DNA of 64,000 nucleotides from a bacterium (GTDB taxonomy: Bacteria > Sysuimicrobiota > Sysuimicrobiia > Sysuimicrobiales > Segetimicrobiaceae): the NCBI GenBank assembly GCA_035307765.1, contig DATGHU010000031.1, positions 1-64,000 on the forward strand, written 5' to 3'. The notes beneath the pieces were generated by a model. That model was not told the DNA's origin and did no database searches. It saw nothing but the letters and a program-made list of their open reading frames with translations. This document shows positions 7,531-16,077 of this stretch, piece by piece (position 1 is the first letter of the stretch; every line of letters begins with the position of its first letter). Made by a program: the position numbers and the translations under genes.

Positions 7531-8550
7531 ATGACCAAACTGTACATCGCTACCGGCGACGCGCTCGTCGTGGTGGCTCACCGAGGAGGGAAGTGGGAGG
7601 CGGAGCTTCAGATGGTGCGGTTGCCCACGCAGTGCGTCGCCGCGGACCCAGTGCGCGGGGAGAGAGTGTACTGCGGGACGTTCGGCCGGGGGTTGTGGGC
7701 GAGCTCCGATGGCGGAGGCTCCTGGCGGCCCGTCGGAGACGGGATCGCCCACGCGGAAGTCATGGCGGTCGCGGTCAGCTCCCTCGAACGTGCCGGGGGG
7801 GACGGCGTGGTCTGGGCGGGAACCGAGCCGAGCGCTCTGTTCCGGTCAGAAGATGGGGGGCGGGTGTGGCGGGAGCGCCCCAGCCTCCGGGCGTTGCCAT
7901 CGGCGGCCACCTGGAGCTTTCCCCCGCGTCCATGGACGCACCACGTCCGCTGGATCTCCCCCGACCCGACGGTCGCGGGTCGGGTGTTTGTTGCGATCGA
8001 ACTCGGGGGGGTGATGCGCAGCGTGGATAGCGGACTGACCTGGGAAGACCGGAAACCCGGTGCGCAACCCGACGCGCATACCCTCGCGACCCACCCCCGT
8101 GCCCCGGGGTTGATCTGTGAAGCCGCAGGCGGGGGGTACGCCGTGAGCCGGACGGGAGGAGCCGCGTGGGTCCCGGATGACGACGGGCTCGGATGCGGCT
8201 ACCTCTGGGGGCTCGCCGTGGATTCCGGGAACCCGGATACGGCGGTGGTTTCCGCGGCGCCCGGCCCGCGCCAAGCCCACCACCCCGAACACGCTTACTC
8301 GACCGTCTATCGGAAGTCCGCCGGAGGGGCCTGGCAGGAGGTCTGCTTGGGGCTCCCCGAGCGGCGCGGCCGGCGGGTGGTGACCCTGGCCGCCCATGCC
8401 GCCGAGCCGGGGGTCTTCTATGCGGCGGTGCAGGAGGGCGCGCTCTACCGCTCGGAGGACGCGGGGGCGTCCTGGGGACGCCTCGACGTCACGTGGCCCG
8501 GCGATTATCGGTTCCACCAGGTACATGGCCTTGCCGTCGTGGCCGCGTGA
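7531..8550 (+). CDS. Second Asp-box (BNR) repeat beta-propeller protein
   Basis: A 339-aa protein with Asp boxes SSDGGGSW, SEDGGRVW, SVDSGLTW and SEDAGASW, and degenerate repeats SRTGGAAW and SAGGAW, so it is predicted to be a six-bladed propeller. It is related in architecture to the protein at 5373-6488 but clearly divergent, and has no Gly-Gly partner after it. The ATG at 7531 has GGAGGGGACA upstream. Its 3' end overlaps the convergent oxidase gene by 62 bp. The function is unknown. Such proteins are often misnamed exo-sialidases, and I see no catalytic residues to support that. Confidence 0.75.
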   Translation: MTKLYIATGDALVVVAHRGGKWEAELQMVRLPTQCVAADPVRGERVYCGTFGRGLWASSDGGGSWRPVGDGIAHAEVMAVAVSSLERAGGDGVVWAGTEPSALFRSEDGGRVWRERPSLRALPSAATWSFPPRPWTHHVRWISPDPTVAGRVFVAIELGGVMRSVDSGLTWEDRKPGAQPDAHTLATHPRAPGLICEAAGGGYAVSRTGGAAWVPDDDGLGCGYLWGLAVDSGNPDTAVVSAAPGPRQAHHPEHAYSTVYRKSAGGAWQEVCLGLPERRGRRVVTLAAHAAEPGVFYAAVQEGALYRSEDAGASWGRLDVTWPGDYRFHQVHGLAVVAA

Positions 8551-9685
8551 GCTCGCCGGGCTCGCGGAAGCGACGGAGGGCGAAGAGTTCGATCGGCTGT
8601 GCCGTTGTGCCCAGAAGGGCGAGATCGGCCAGCACCTCTCCAACGACGCTGGCGAATTTAAATCCGTGTCCCGAGAACCCACAGGCGACGATGACGTTGT
8701 CGTGGGCCGGATGACGGTCGAGGATGAAGTGTAGGTCCGGCGTATTGGTGTACATGCAGGTGGCGGTCGCGAGCAGCGCGCCCGGGGCGTCCGGCATCAC
8801 CTTCGCCACGTGCTCCCGCATCCGCGCTTTTTCGTCTTCGCCGACCTGGCGGCGGATCGTCTGCGGCGTCGTGACCTCGGCGAAGACGTGGTGAAACGCG
8901 ACCTTGAGCCCCTGGCCATCGAGGTAGGGAAAGCCATAGGCGTAGTTCCCGTGGTCTTCCCACAGGTAGATCGGCAAACGCTTGAACTCCTCGACGTGCG
9001 CGCGGGGTTCAAACCAATATAGGACCGCGCGCGCTACCTCCAGCGGCACACCGAGATCTTTGATCGTTTGATCGGTCCAGGGCCCCGCGGTCATGACCAG
9101 GCGCCCGGCCTGGTACGTCCCCTGTGTGGTGCGAACGCTGACCCCGGTTGGACCGGCGCTCCAGGATAAGACGGTCTCGTCGAAATGCAGATCGGCCCCG
9201 CGGCGCTTGGCCAGGTCGACGTGCGTACGCACGACCTGCTCCGGGTTGAGGATCCCCGCCTCGTACTCGAGCAGCGCGACCTGGCCGGCCTCCGGCCGAA
9301 GCACCGGGTACCGAGCCCGGATCTCCTCGGCGGTTAGCATGGCGTGGGGAATGTTGTGCATTCGGGCGCTTCGGGCCGCGCCGACCACTCCCTCGGCGTC
9401 GGGCGCTCCGAGGTGAAGCGCCCCCGTCTTGGTGAGGAGGGTCGTCCCCGCCTCGCGCTCCAGCGCGTGCCAGAGGTCGTACGCACGGAACAGGAGCGGC
9501 ACGTAGTCCGGGCTTTCGTAGTAAGCTTGGCGAATCACCCGGGTGCGCCCGTGTGATGAGCCACGATCATGGGCGATCCCGAACTGCTCGATGCCCAACA
9601 CGCGAGCCCCGCGCCCGGCCAAGTGATACGCGGCGGCGCTCCCCATTCCGCCGACACCCATCACGATAACGTCGTAGACCGCCAT
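8489..9685 (-). CDS. Monomeric sarcosine oxidase / N-methyl-L-tryptophan oxidase family flavoenzyme
   Basis: A 398-aa FAD protein. The dinucleotide-binding motif VIVMGVGGMGSAAAYHLAGR is at residues 7-26, followed by the family signature EQFGIAHDRGSSHGRTRVIR (residues 33-52). C310 in LATATCMYTNTPD corresponds to the cysteine that binds FAD covalently in monomeric sarcosine oxidase. The C-terminal GFSGHGFKFASVVGE is also canonical. It should oxidise an N-methyl or secondary amine with O2, giving H2O2 and formaldehyde or an imine. The exact substrate cannot be read from sequence. It converges on the BNR gene and stands alone. Confidence 0.88.
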   Translation of the reverse strand: MAVYDVIVMGVGGMGSAAAYHLAGRGARVLGIEQFGIAHDRGSSHGRTRVIRQAYYESPDYVPLLFRAYDLWHALEREAGTTLLTKTGALHLGAPDAEGVVGAARSARMHNIPHAMLTAEEIRARYPVLRPEAGQVALLEYEAGILNPEQVVRTHVDLAKRRGADLHFDETVLSWSAGPTGVSVRTTQGTYQAGRLVMTAGPWTDQTIKDLGVPLEVARAVLYWFEPRAHVEEFKRLPIYLWEDHGNYAYGFPYLDGQGLKVAFHHVFAEVTTPQTIRRQVGEDEKARMREHVAKVMPDAPGALLATATCMYTNTPDLHFILDRHPAHDNVIVACGFSGHGFKFASVVGEVLADLALLGTTAQPIELFALRRFREPGELTRPRRQGHVPGGTDNRRAT

Positions 9686-9768
9686 GCTGCTCCTTTCGAC
9701 CGACCCGCCCAGAGGATTCGCGGTCAGTCAGCGAACGGCCCGCAAAGTGGAAGACCCAGGCCGCCGTC

Positions 9769-9777
9769 TGGTATACT
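9769..9777 (+). promoter_or_regulatory. Extended -10 promoter element of the tRNA gene
   Basis: TGGTATACT contains TATACT at 9772-9777 with an upstream TG. Transcription would start near 9784, seven bases before the mature tRNA. Confidence 0.55.
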
Positions 9778-9790
9778 GCAGTGTGGGTGC

Positions 9791-9866
9791 GGCCCCATCG
9801 TCTAGAGGCCTAGGACGCGGCCCTCTCAAGGCCGAAACGGGGATTCGAATTCCCCTGGGGCCACCA
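9791..9866 (+). tRNA. tRNA-Glu (anticodon CTC)
   Basis: 76 nt including an encoded CCA end. The acceptor stem GGCCCCA pairs with TGGGGCC. The anticodon arm CGGCC-CTCTCAA-GGCCG gives anticodon CTC (codon GAG). The T arm is GGGGA-TTCGAAT-TCCCC. All stems pair, so the gene looks functional. Confidence 0.93.
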
Positions 9867-10176
9867 CTTGAGATTCTGCCATATTTTATGCGGTTTTCCA
9901 AGTATAGGTCCAAGACATCCCTCCTCAGTACCGGTGCTTCGGACCAGAGAGACGGTCACGGCCCGCCTGTCGGATCCGGACCCCGGTCACCTCTAATTTC
10001 TTGATCTTGGTCCTTCTTATTGGACCCACAGAGAGGGGTTTTTCACCTCTATCCAGTATTCGGAGACTCACTCAACCCCACGGGCATTCCCGTCATCGCC
10101 CGCGCGCAAGCAGTTCTGCAGTCTGATTGCATCCGGGGAGGGACTTCACGGTGCATCCTACTACGGGGAGCGCATA
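9867..10176 (+). other. Intergenic region between tRNA-Glu and the oxidoreductase gene
   Basis: About 310 bp with lower G+C than its surroundings and no convincing gene. A weak hairpin, AGAGGGG...CACCTCT, near 10031-10050 encloses a short T-run. It could terminate the tRNA transcript but is far from it. The last bases carry the ribosome-binding site GGGGAG of the next gene. Confidence 0.45.
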
Positions 10177-11160
10177 GTGTCCGTGAAGGTTGGGTTGATC
10201 GGCGCCGGGGGAATGGGGCGCCGGCACCTTGAGGTGCTCTCGCGCGATCCGCGGGTGGAGATTGTCGCGATCGCAGATGAGGATGAGTCGGCCGCGCGCT
10301 CGGCGGCGCGGGCCTTCGGTGGCCAACCCTGCCGGACCGCGACCGATTTGGCCGAACTGGGGGCCGACGCCGCCTACGTGACCCTCCCGAACAAATATCA
10401 TGGTGCGGTGGTTCTGGAAGCGATCGATAGGGGATTGCACGTGTTCTGTGAGAAACCGATGGCCACGACCCTGGGCGAGGCGCGGCAGATTGCGGCTCGG
10501 GTGCGCGGCTCCGGGCGCATTTACCAGATGGGGTTCAACCGCCGCTTCGCACCAGCCTACCGCTACCTCAAGGAGCAGATCGACTTTGGGTTCGTCCCGT
10601 TCTCGGCGAACGTGAAGATCACCGATGGGGACATGCTCACCCCGTCCTGGTACATTGACACAGCGCTCACCGGTGGATTTTTATTCGACTGCGCCGTGCA
10701 CATGATCGATCTCGTCGGCTGGCTCATCGGCCCGGTGCGTTCGGTGGCCGCGCTCGGCCGGCAAAGTTGCTATCCCGACTACGACGACATCGCGATGCTG
10801 CTGCGTTGCGAGGGCGACCGGCCAGTCGCACTGACCACCTGCGGGCACGCGTCGTGGGCCAGGCCGACGGAACGCATCGAGCTCTACGGGGACCACGCGC
10901 TTCTCGAATCCGAGGACCGGGACCGGGCGCGGCACGCGACGCGCGAAGCCCCCGAGGCGGAGTGGCGCGTTTTTACGTCGCCGGACGAGGTGACGGCACT
11001 CGGGTACGTCTCCGAGGATCGGGCTTTCATCGACGCCTGCCTGGGCGAGGGACCGCCCCCGGTCACCGTTGACGACGCGCTTCATAGCATCGCCGTCGTC
11101 TCCGCCGCGTACACCAGTTTGGGTGCGGGCGGCCGGCCGGAGCCGATCGCGGACCAATGA
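10177..11160 (+). CDS. Gfo/Idh/MocA-family NAD(P)-dependent sugar or inositol dehydrogenase
   Basis: A 327-aa protein. The N-terminal Rossmann motif GLIGAGGMGRRHL (residues 6-18) and CEKP (91-94) are the NAD-binding and catalytic-lysine signatures. The C-terminal domain contains GGFLFDCAVHMIDLVGW with the D-x3-H-x2-D catalytic pattern. The family oxidises sugars, inositols or phosphosugars. The GTG at 10177 has GGGGAG eight bases upstream. It heads a row of same-strand genes for an ABC importer, phosphodiesterase and phosphatase, so an inositol or related polyol is a plausible substrate. That is context-based inference. Confidence 0.85.
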   Translation: MSVKVGLIGAGGMGRRHLEVLSRDPRVEIVAIADEDESAARSAARAFGGQPCRTATDLAELGADAAYVTLPNKYHGAVVLEAIDRGLHVFCEKPMATTLGEARQIAARVRGSGRIYQMGFNRRFAPAYRYLKEQIDFGFVPFSANVKITDGDMLTPSWYIDTALTGGFLFDCAVHMIDLVGWLIGPVRSVAALGRQSCYPDYDDIAMLLRCEGDRPVALTTCGHASWARPTERIELYGDHALLESEDRDRARHATREAPEAEWRVFTSPDEVTALGYVSEDRAFIDACLGEGPPPVTVDDALHSIAVVSAAYTSLGAGGRPEPIADQ

Positions 11161-11264
11161 GTTTACATGGTAGGTCGACCGGAAGCTCCGAAGCGGGGTG
11201 TGCCGGAACAGCAGTCCATTAGGAGAGAACGATCTAGGCGTGAGAGAGCAGAGGAGGGGGGACG

Positions 11265-12503
11265 ATGAGGAAATTGGTTGGGCTTGTAGCAGTGGTGGTG
11301 ATTGGGCTTCTGGGTTCGGTGAACCCCTCAGCCTGGGCGGTCAACCCCGTAGGGGGTGGAAACTTCAACGTGCAGAGTCACGTCGACCTACGGACGCTGA
11401 CCCGCGCCAACTTCAATCAGGTCCTCGCGCCGGTTGCCAAGGGACAGAGCGTCGTCTTCTATGACTTCGCCGACACGCTGTGCGAACTGCTGGCAAAAGA
11501 GGTGGGCGACTGGAGCCGCTCGAGCGGGGTCGGAGTCAAGCACGTCTGTGTGGACGGCGACGCGGCGACTCAGCAGTTGATCGCCGAACACCAGGCCGGC
11601 AAGCCACCTTCTGCCGATTTGTTCTTTTTGCCAAACAACAACGTCCGGCTTATGACCGGTGCTGGCCTGGTCGCCAACATCGCCCTCGTCGACCTGCTCC
11701 CAAATGCGCGCGACGTCGATTCGTCTGTCGCCCGCGAGTCGCGCGGCTACCTGCACGGCGGCACGGCGCTGCCCTTCCACCGGAATCAAACGGTCGTCGC
11801 CTACAACAGCCAGTTCGTATCCAAACCACCCGACACATTTGGCGCGCTGTACGATTTTGCCAAGAGCAACCCCGGGAAGGTTGCGATCACGACCCCCAAT
11901 CGGGGTGGCAGCGGTTCGGGCTTCCTCGAATCCGCGCTGCTGGCGTTCGCGCCCCAGTGCAAGAAGGATCTATACTCCTACGACCTCAGCGACGCCCAGG
12001 CGCAGGCGATTGCCGTGAAGTGCATGGCGCCCGTCCTCGACTACTTCAAGAAGCTCAAGCCTTACGTCACGTTTACCAACGGCAATGAGGCGTCCGTGCA
12101 GGCTCTCGCCAACAACAGCGCGTACATCGCGACCGTGTGGGAGGACGATCTCTACACGCTAGCGTCGAAGGGGCTTGTTCCGCCATCCGTGCACCCGAAT
12201 CTGCTCGCGAGCGGCGAGGTCGGTGACGGGGACGCGATGGTCGTCGTTGCGGGGACACAGAAGCTTGAGGCCGCGTTGCTGCTGGCCGATTTCCTAATGA
12301 GCGACAAGGTCCAGATCGACAAGCTCGAGCAGACTGGCAGCCGGACGGCGCGCGTTGCCCTCAAGACGCGCGGACAGATCCCGGCCAATATGGCGTCATT
12401 TCTCCTCCCGGACACGATGTACCACGAGCGGACGCGGACGAGGATTAACGGTGTCGTCTCCGACGCTGCCGTGAAGATCTTCATCCAACAGATCCTCCAG
12501 TAA
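11265..12503 (+). CDS. ABC transporter extracellular solute-binding protein
   Basis: A 412-aa protein with a Sec signal peptide (MRKLVGLVAVVVIGLLGS, cleavage likely after SAWA near residue 25) and the two-lobe pattern of family-1 binding proteins: YDFADTLCELLAKE, ADLFFLPNNN, LPFHRNQTVVAYNSQF, TTPNRGGSGSGFLE. The combination with a MalK/PotA-like ATPase and two PotB/PotC-like permeases resembles importers for iron, spermidine, hexose phosphates or glycerol phosphate. The neighbouring phosphodiesterase and phosphatase favour a phosphorylated organic ligand. A strong GAGGAGGGGGG ribosome-binding site precedes the ATG. One base separates it from the ATPase gene. Confidence 0.85.
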   Translation: MRKLVGLVAVVVIGLLGSVNPSAWAVNPVGGGNFNVQSHVDLRTLTRANFNQVLAPVAKGQSVVFYDFADTLCELLAKEVGDWSRSSGVGVKHVCVDGDAATQQLIAEHQAGKPPSADLFFLPNNNVRLMTGAGLVANIALVDLLPNARDVDSSVARESRGYLHGGTALPFHRNQTVVAYNSQFVSKPPDTFGALYDFAKSNPGKVAITTPNRGGSGSGFLESALLAFAPQCKKDLYSYDLSDAQAQAIAVKCMAPVLDYFKKLKPYVTFTNGNEASVQALANNSAYIATVWEDDLYTLASKGLVPPSVHPNLLASGEVGDGDAMVVVAGTQKLEAALLLADFLMSDKVQIDKLEQTGSRTARVALKTRGQIPANMASFLLPDTMYHERTRTRINGVVSDAAVKIFIQQILQ

Positions 12504-12504
12504 G

Positions 12505-13554
12505 ATGGCCCAGGTGGAGCTGCGCGGCGTGACCAAGGCCTATGGGGCCGCGGCCGCCGTGCAGGACGTGCACCTTGAGGCCCAGGATGGCGAGTTCCTG
12601 ACGATCCTGGGGCCATCGGGGTGCGGCAAGACGACGACGCTCCGCATCATCGCTGGGCTGCTGGATCCCGACGCCGGGGAGGTGCTGATCGATGGCCGGC
12701 CGGTTCACCACCTCCCCGCGCACCGCCGGGAGACCGCGATGGTGTTTCAGTCCTACGCGCTGTTCCCGCACATGACTGTTGCCGAGAACGTCGCCTTCGG
12801 CCTCCGGATGCGGCGGGTGCCGGCAGAGGAGCAACGGCTGCGGGTCGACGAAGCGCTTCGGATGGTCGAGCTGAGCGGCCTTGGGGACCGGTATCCACGA
12901 GCTTTGTCGGGGGGGCAGCAGCAGCGCGTTGCCGTCGCGCGGGCGGTCGTGACGCGCCCCAAGGTGCTGTTGTTTGACGAGCCGCTCAGCAATCTGGACG
13001 CGAAACTGCGGGAACGCCTCCGCTTGGAACTTCGGACGCTTCAGCAGCGGCTCCGGGTAACAACGATCTATGTGACCCACGACCAAGCAGAGGCCCTCGT
13101 GCTTTCCGACCGAATCGTTGTGATGAACCGCGGACGGGTGGTCGAAGTGGGGGCGCCGCAGGAGGTCTACCGGCGGCCGCGGGCACGGATCACCGCGGAG
13201 TTCCTCGGTGTCGCCAACTTAATCGAGGCGACCGTGGCCGGAACCGAAGGCAACCGGTATATTGCCCAGACGGCGGTGGGTCGGTTGGAGGTGGTATGTA
13301 CGGACCGGCTAGCGCGCGGCGATGCAGTCACGCTGTCGTTCCGGCCCGAGGACATCCGCGTCGGCCCGGGCCAGGTCAACTGCCTCTCCGGTGCGGTTCA
13401 GCAGGCCGCTTACCTCGGCTCGATCACCGACTATGTCATTCGCGTAAGTGACGTCCTGCTCCGCGTGCAAGAGCCAGGCGCGCCGGCCCATCGGGTCGGT
13501 GAGACCGTGAGCCTCGTGCTCCCGGAGGGCCCCGCGGTCATCCGGGAGCGGTAG
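12505..13554 (+). CDS. ABC transporter ATP-binding protein (MalK/PotA/UgpC type)
   Basis: A 349-aa ATPase. Walker A is GPSGCGKTT (about residues 36-44), the Q-loop lies in MVFQSYALFPHM, the signature is LSGGQQQRVAVARA, Walker B is LLFDEPLSNLD and the H-loop is YVTHDQAEA. A C-terminal TOBE-like domain (from about 240) includes LSFRPEDIRVG, typical of CUT1/MOI-type importers. It energises the permeases encoded directly downstream. The start follows the binding-protein stop by one base. The substrate is not determined by this subunit. Confidence 0.92.
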   Translation: MAQVELRGVTKAYGAAAAVQDVHLEAQDGEFLTILGPSGCGKTTTLRIIAGLLDPDAGEVLIDGRPVHHLPAHRRETAMVFQSYALFPHMTVAENVAFGLRMRRVPAEEQRLRVDEALRMVELSGLGDRYPRALSGGQQQRVAVARAVVTRPKVLLFDEPLSNLDAKLRERLRLELRTLQQRLRVTTIYVTHDQAEALVLSDRIVVMNRGRVVEVGAPQEVYRRPRARITAEFLGVANLIEATVAGTEGNRYIAQTAVGRLEVVCTDRLARGDAVTLSFRPEDIRVGPGQVNCLSGAVQQAAYLGSITDYVIRVSDVLLRVQEPGAPAHRVGETVSLVLPEGPAVIRER

Positions 13555-13556
13555 AC

Positions 13557-14462
13557 GTGATCCAGGCGCCCTCCGCAGTGCTCTCCCCCCTCGATCGGTC
13601 GCGCCGGGCGGCGCGGCGCCGGCGGGAGCAGTGGGTCAACCTGCTCCTGCTCCTTCCCGGCGTGGGATTTCTGGCGCTCTTTCTCGTGGTGCCGCTTGCC
13701 CAGGTTTTCCTGCGGAGCGTTGGCCTAGCGGCCGTCGGCCAGGCCGCCCGCTTCACCTGGGACTATTACCGCCAGTTCTGGACCGAGGCCCAGTACCGCG
13801 ACGGCTTTTTCTTCAGCCTCTGGCTCGGCGTGGCATCGACCGTGATCAGCCTCGCAGCGGCGCTCGTGTTCAGCGCGCTGATGCAGGTGCGGTTCCCCGG
13901 GCGGCTCCTCGTGAGCGTGCTGTACAAGGTCCCACTTGTCGTTCCGAGCTTGGTCGCGGCGTTCCTGATCCTGAGCCTGATCGCCCCTGGCGGCATCCTC
14001 GCCCGCCTCGTCTTCCACTGGGGGTGGAACTGGCCGAAGTTCGTCTACGACCGGTGGGGTTGGGGGGTGATCCTCGTTCTCGTGTGGCACAATGTGCCAT
14101 TCATGATGGTCATCATCTCGGCCGTCATGGCCGGGATCCCGCGGGACATCCTGGACGCCGCCAGCAACCTGGGCGCGTCGCCTTGGGCGGTGTTCCGTCA
14201 CGTCACCGTTCCCCTGTCGCTGTCGGGGATCTCGGCCGCCGCGCTCCTGGTGTTCATCCAGGTATTCGGGGCGTTCGCGGTGCCGTCGCTCCTGGAGTCG
14301 GCGTACCCGCTCGCGCTACCGGTGATCATGCAGACAGAGATGATGGACCGCGCCAACTGGGCGCTCGCCTCCGCGCTCGGCTCGGTGCTCACGCTTGCCT
14401 CCGCGGTCATTTTGTTCCTGTATTATCGGCTGGTGCAGGGTCGCGGTGGGATCGTCCGATGA
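13557..14462 (+). CDS. ABC transporter permease (PotB/UgpA type)
   Basis: A 301-aa inner-membrane protein with six predicted helices and the EAA-loop sequence DILDAASNLGASPWAVFRHV, which docks on the ATPase. The first helix (NLLLLLPGVGFLALFLVV) follows an arginine-rich cytoplasmic N-terminus. It starts with GTG two bases after the ATPase stop and overlaps the next permease by four bases (ATGA). It forms a heterodimer with the following gene product. Confidence 0.88.
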   Translation: MIQAPSAVLSPLDRSRRAARRRREQWVNLLLLLPGVGFLALFLVVPLAQVFLRSVGLAAVGQAARFTWDYYRQFWTEAQYRDGFFFSLWLGVASTVISLAAALVFSALMQVRFPGRLLVSVLYKVPLVVPSLVAAFLILSLIAPGGILARLVFHWGWNWPKFVYDRWGWGVILVLVWHNVPFMMVIISAVMAGIPRDILDAASNLGASPWAVFRHVTVPLSLSGISAAALLVFIQVFGAFAVPSLLESAYPLALPVIMQTEMMDRANWALASALGSVLTLASAVILFLYYRLVQGRGGIVR

Positions 14463-15304
14463 CCCGGACGAGGGCTTTTCCCTCTCGGGCCTTCCCGTGG
14501 TTGTTGACCGGGCTGTTCTTCGGCTTGGCGCTGATCGGCCTGATCGTCCCGCTGATCGTCGGGGCCCTCTGGTCGCTCGTGAACCCACGCGCGGGATGGT
14601 TCCCGCCGAACCTGGTGCCACCCAGCCTCTCGCTCGCGAACTGGCGGGCGATGTTCTCCGTGCCGGAGATCGGGGACGCCGCCGTCGCGAGCTTCACGAT
14701 CGCCCCGATCGTCACCGTTCTCTGTGCGGTGCTGGCCCTGCCGACCGGCTATGCGCTCGGCCGCCGGCCGGTTCCGTTCCGGCGGGCGATCGAGTTCCTG
14801 GTCCTCGCCCCGATTATCATGCCGGGGATCGTCATCGCGACCGGCTTGGGCTCGATGTTTATCCGTGTCGGCCTGGAGCACACCATGCTGGGGGTGATTC
14901 TGGTCCAGACCGTTGTCGTGCTGCCGTTCATGATCCGGATCGTGACGGCGACGTTCGAGGCCGTGCCTCAGGACCTGATCGATGCGGCGACGAACTTGGG
15001 CGCCGGGTCGTTCAGCGTAGCGTGGCGCGTGTTGATCCCCCTCGTGGTGCCCGGCCTCTTTGCCGGCGGCGTGTTCACGTTCATTGGGAGCATGGAGGAG
15101 TTCGTCCTGACCTTCATCGTCGGGAGCCCCTACATCCGCACACTTCCGGTGCTGCTGTTCGCTTACCTGGGCGGTCGGTCACAAATCTTCACCTATGCCG
15201 CGGTCGTCACGTTTGTGCTCCTCATTCCCACAATCCTCCTTTTGTTTCTCGCCGAGCGGGCGCTGAAGCAGGAATATCTGGCCGCCGGACTCGGAAAAAT
15301 GTGA
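14459..15304 (+). CDS. ABC transporter permease (PotC/UgpE type)
   Basis: A 281-aa permease with six predicted helices and the EAA loop PQDLIDAATNLGAGSFSVAW. It starts inside the stop region of the previous permease (ATGA overlap), showing translational coupling. With the preceding three genes it completes an importer of order binding protein-ATPase-permease-permease. The glycerophosphodiesterase gene follows after eight bases. Confidence 0.88.
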   Translation: MTRTRAFPSRAFPWLLTGLFFGLALIGLIVPLIVGALWSLVNPRAGWFPPNLVPPSLSLANWRAMFSVPEIGDAAVASFTIAPIVTVLCAVLALPTGYALGRRPVPFRRAIEFLVLAPIIMPGIVIATGLGSMFIRVGLEHTMLGVILVQTVVVLPFMIRIVTATFEAVPQDLIDAATNLGAGSFSVAWRVLIPLVVPGLFAGGVFTFIGSMEEFVLTFIVGSPYIRTLPVLLFAYLGGRSQIFTYAAVVTFVLLIPTILLLFLAERALKQEYLAAGLGKM

Positions 15305-15312
15305 GGTGAGTG

Positions 15313-16077
15313 ATGCCGCTTGAGCTCCTGCGCAGCGCCCGGGGTTCGCCGCACGTGTCGGGTCACCGCGGCGCCTCCGCCAAGGCTCCCGAGAACACCC
15401 TGGCCGCACTCGACGCTGCGTGGCGCGCGGGGGCGACCCTCGCGGAAATTGACGTTCAGTTGACCCGGGACGGCCATGTCGTGCTCTTGCACGACCGTAC
15501 CGTGAACCGGACGACGACGGGTCACGGCTACGTGAAGGACCTAGCCCTGCGGGAACTTCAGGCCCTCGACGCCGGGAGTTGGTTCGGGCCGGAGTTCCGC
15601 GGCGAGCGCGTCCCGACGTTGCGCGAGACCCTCGAATGGACGAGGGGAAAGCTTGCACTGCTCGTGGAGCTCAAGAACTTCCCGTTCCGGGAATTGCCGC
15701 TTGTCGAGCGGACGATCGACCTCATCGATGAGCTGCAGGCGGCAGAGGACGTCGTCCTCGGTGGGTTCGATCACCCGGTGCTCCGCGACATCAATCAGCG
15801 GCGCTCGAAGTGGCCGCTTGAGATGATGTACAACGGCCGTTTGGCGGATCCGGTGGCGGCGGCCCACGCGGCGGGGGCATCGCTCGTGTCGCTCGAGCCC
15901 GAATTCGTACTGCCCGAGGATATACGTCTGCTGCACGAGGGGGGAGTCGCGGTCCTGACCACGCTCGAGCGTCCCGGGGATGCCTCGATGCTCCTGTCGT
16001 GGGGGATCGATGCCCTCGAGTCCGCGGACCCTGCCATGGTGGTCGCGGCGATCCGCCAATCGGGGGTGACCTCCTGA
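15313..16077 (+). CDS. Glycerophosphodiester phosphodiesterase
   Basis: A 254-aa cytoplasmic GDPD TIM barrel. The active-site motif GHRGASAKAPENT supplies H18, R19 and E27. E45 and D47 in LAEIDVQLT are metal ligands, and H60 with D61 in VVLLHDRTVNRTT completes the site. Such enzymes hydrolyse glycerophosphodiesters to glycerol 3-phosphate and an alcohol. In E. coli, ugpQ has the same position behind a related importer. There is no signal peptide, so the substrate is cleaved after uptake. The ATG at 15313 is preferred over an overlapping GTG because of the GAGGTGA site. Confidence 0.92.
   Translation: MPLELLRSARGSPHVSGHRGASAKAPENTLAALDAAWRAGATLAEIDVQLTRDGHVVLLHDRTVNRTTTGHGYVKDLALRELQALDAGSWFGPEFRGERVPTLRETLEWTRGKLALLVELKNFPFRELPLVERTIDLIDELQAAEDVVLGGFDHPVLRDINQRRSKWPLEMMYNGRLADPVAAAHAAGASLVSLEPEFVLPEDIRLLHEGGVAVLTTLERPGDASMLLSWGIDALESADPAMVVAAIRQSGVTS

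Noticed and set aside
5373-8550. True sialidases
   Set aside because: Only the Asp-box scaffold is seen. No arginine triad, no Asp/Glu-Tyr catalytic set and no signal peptide.
9791-10176. tRNA-Glu as an integration site with an island to its right
   Set aside because: No integrase, no repeat of the tRNA 3' end and no change of codon use were found downstream.
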